From: Aquaspirillum serpens DSM 68
Lineage (GTDB): Bacteria > Pseudomonadota > Gammaproteobacteria > Burkholderiales > Aquaspirillaceae
Direction of reading: 5' to 3'
DNA length: 34,214 nucleotides
Assembly (NCBI RefSeq): GCF_000420525.1
Contig: NZ_ATVC01000025.1
Span: forward strand, 1-34,214
In this document: piece after piece, positions 33,108 through 34,214 of the stretch
Position numbering within the stretch: position 1 is the stretch's first letter
How the letters are laid out: every line of letters starts with the position of its first letter
Notes under the pieces: model-generated
The model's database searches: none
Told to the model about the DNA's origin: nothing
What the model saw: the letters and a program-made list of their open reading frames with translations, nothing else
Program-made: the position numbers and the translations under genes

Positions 33108-34214
33108 GTCTTCCCCACGCCCGTGGGGGTGTTTCTTATGCGCATACTTATCAAAGCACATTTGTTATGTCTTCCCCACGCCCGTGGGGGTGTTTCTCAT
33201 CTCGATACATATCGCTTGCAAGCGCTACAGTCTTCCCCACGCCCGTGGGGGTGTTTCTCGCTGCAGCAGATTGTGCGCTTGATAAATCAGGTCTTCCCCA
33301 CGCCCGTGGGGGTGTTTCCAAAATAATCATTGGACAGCGCACTATCATAAGGTCTTCCCCACGCCCGTGGGGGTGTTTCCATCAGCACGATGCTGCTTAA
33401 TAATTGCAGCAAGTCTTCCCCACGCCCGTGGGGGTGTTTCTCATCAAACTCAACATAATCTTTGATTGCATTGGTCTTCCCCACGCCCGTGGGGGTGTTT
33501 CCGATAAACCGACTTTCTTCTTAACCATCTCGTTGTCTTCCCCACGCCCGTGGGGGTGTTTCTTTGCGACAAATAAGCCGGAAACTGCTCGAAAGGTCTT
33601 CCCCACGCCCGTGGGGGTGTTTCCTTAGGCATAGTCCAATACTGACGGCGGTAAATGTCTTCCCCACGCCCGTGGGGGTGTTTCTGCCATATAACCCGCC
33701 TCAGCCGCCTTAAAAAGGTCTTCCCCACGCCCGTGGGGGTGTTTCCTCGAAGCTTTGGAAAAAGGCGAGTCTACTTTGGTCTTCCCCACGCCCGTGGGGG
33801 TGTTTCTGCTGCAAGAAAGCAGAAAGAGGCAGTGATGCGGTCTTCCCCACGCCCGTGGGGGTGTTTCTGCTGCAAGAAAGCAGAAAGAGGCAGTGATGCG
33901 GTCTTCCCCACGCCCGTGGGGGTGTTTCTGCAGCAATTCCGCGATGCCGGCGGCGATGTAAGTCTTCCCCACGCCCGTGGGGGTGTTTCTCGCAGCAACT
34001 GTTGCTGTTCCTCTGCGCTTAAGTCTTCCCCACGCCCGTGGGGGTGTTTCCTCGAAAACGGAGTTTTGAACGAGAAAGGTTTGGTCTTCCCCACGCCCGT
34101 GGGGGTGTTTCCGAAGTTTCGCAAGTTATTTTTAATCTGGGTGGGTCTTCCCCACGCCCGTGGGGGTGTTTCCATTTCGACCCACCGGCAGGCCGGTGAT
34201 GTGTTGTCTTCCCC
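33108..34214 (+). CRISPR. type I-E CRISPR array, 18 full repeats visible, continues past the window
   Basis: The repeat is 28 bases, starting GTCTTCCCCACGCC and ending CGTGGGGGTGTTTC, and looks identical in every copy. Repeats start at 33108 and then every 61 bases (33169, 33230, 33291 and so on to 34145); a nineteenth is cut off at 34206-34214. All 18 spacers are 33 bases by this count. The stem CCCCAC/GTGGGG with loop GCCC is the Cas6e hairpin. Each spacer begins with T or C, so the working repeat is probably 29 bases with a PAM-derived last base. Cleavage after GTGGGG would then leave the eight-base handle GUGUUUCY, matching the E. coli 21+8 geometry. Spacers 12 and 13 are identical. The array points away from cas2, in the direction of the cas operon. 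No degenerate terminal repeat is seen, so the far end lies outside. Confidence 0.99.
33779..33900 (+). repeat. duplicated repeat-spacer unit (spacers 12 and 13 identical)
   Basis: The 61-base units at 33779-33839 and 33840-33900 are identical, including both spacers (33807-33839 and 33868-33900; both start TGCTGCAAGAAAGC and end CAGTGATGCG). This indicates a tandem unit duplication inside the array rather than two independent acquisitions. Confidence 0.95.

Noticed and set aside
33086-34175. Several open frames across the CRISPR array with repeating TPPRAWGR or HPHGRGED peptides
   Set aside because: They are translations of the CRISPR repeat, not genes.

Overview
The window looks like an ordinary stretch of a Beta- or Gammaproteobacterial chromosome that ends in an adaptive immunity locus. 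Several things point to Pseudomonadota: close agreement with E. coli AhpF, RlhA, Pgi and Orn; a tRNA gene that encodes its own CCA end; and an E. coli-like chemotaxis gene set. The orn / Ste24-like protease / rsgA neighbourhood is, as far as I recall, more often betaproteobacterial. I cannot name a genus from sequence alone. Coding is dense, with many 4-base or shorter stop/start overlaps.

Region 1 (1-2703): ahpF, the flavoprotein reductase of the alkyl hydroperoxide reductase system, is interrupted near its start by an exact 22-bp tandem duplication that shifts the frame. Facing it is a membrane protein with nucleoside-recognition (Gate) domains.

Region 2 (2715-12631, minus strand): a complete chemotaxis operon in the order cheY, mcp, STAS, cheA, poly-HAMP mcp, cheW, cheR, cheD, cheB. 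It ends in a clear intrinsic terminator and starts just downstream of a sigma-54-like -24/-12 element. One receptor carries three near-identical 92-residue repeats. A 468-bp AT-rich region follows.

Region 3 (13060-22177): housekeeping genes. These are rlhA (23S rRNA hydroxylation); a minus-strand run of orn, pgi, pncC and a soluble FIST-domain chemoreceptor; and a plus-strand pair of a Ste24-like M48 protease and rsgA, followed by two REP-like hairpins.

Region 4 (22186-24836): a polar amino acid ABC transporter with a binding lipoprotein and one permease but no ATPase, with a terminator-like hairpin between the two genes. Then comes an exported, extremely Lys/Arg-rich protein of unknown function, tRNA-Thr(UGU) and a terminator.

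Region 5 (24899-34214): a full type I-E CRISPR-Cas locus, cas3-cas8e-cas11-cas6e-cas7e-cas5e-cas1e-cas2e, with cas6e displaced relative to the E. coli order. The array starts only 38 bp after cas2. It has 18 complete repeats and 18 spacers at a strict 61-bp period, and it runs off the end of the window. All catalytic residues I looked for in Cas3, Cas6e and Cas1 are present, so the system appears intact. Every spacer begins with a pyrimidine, and two adjacent spacers are identical.

I see no wholly new system. The strongest leads are the ahpF duplication, the compact leader and pyrimidine signature of the CRISPR locus, the sigma-54-like che promoter, and the exported H1-like basic protein.
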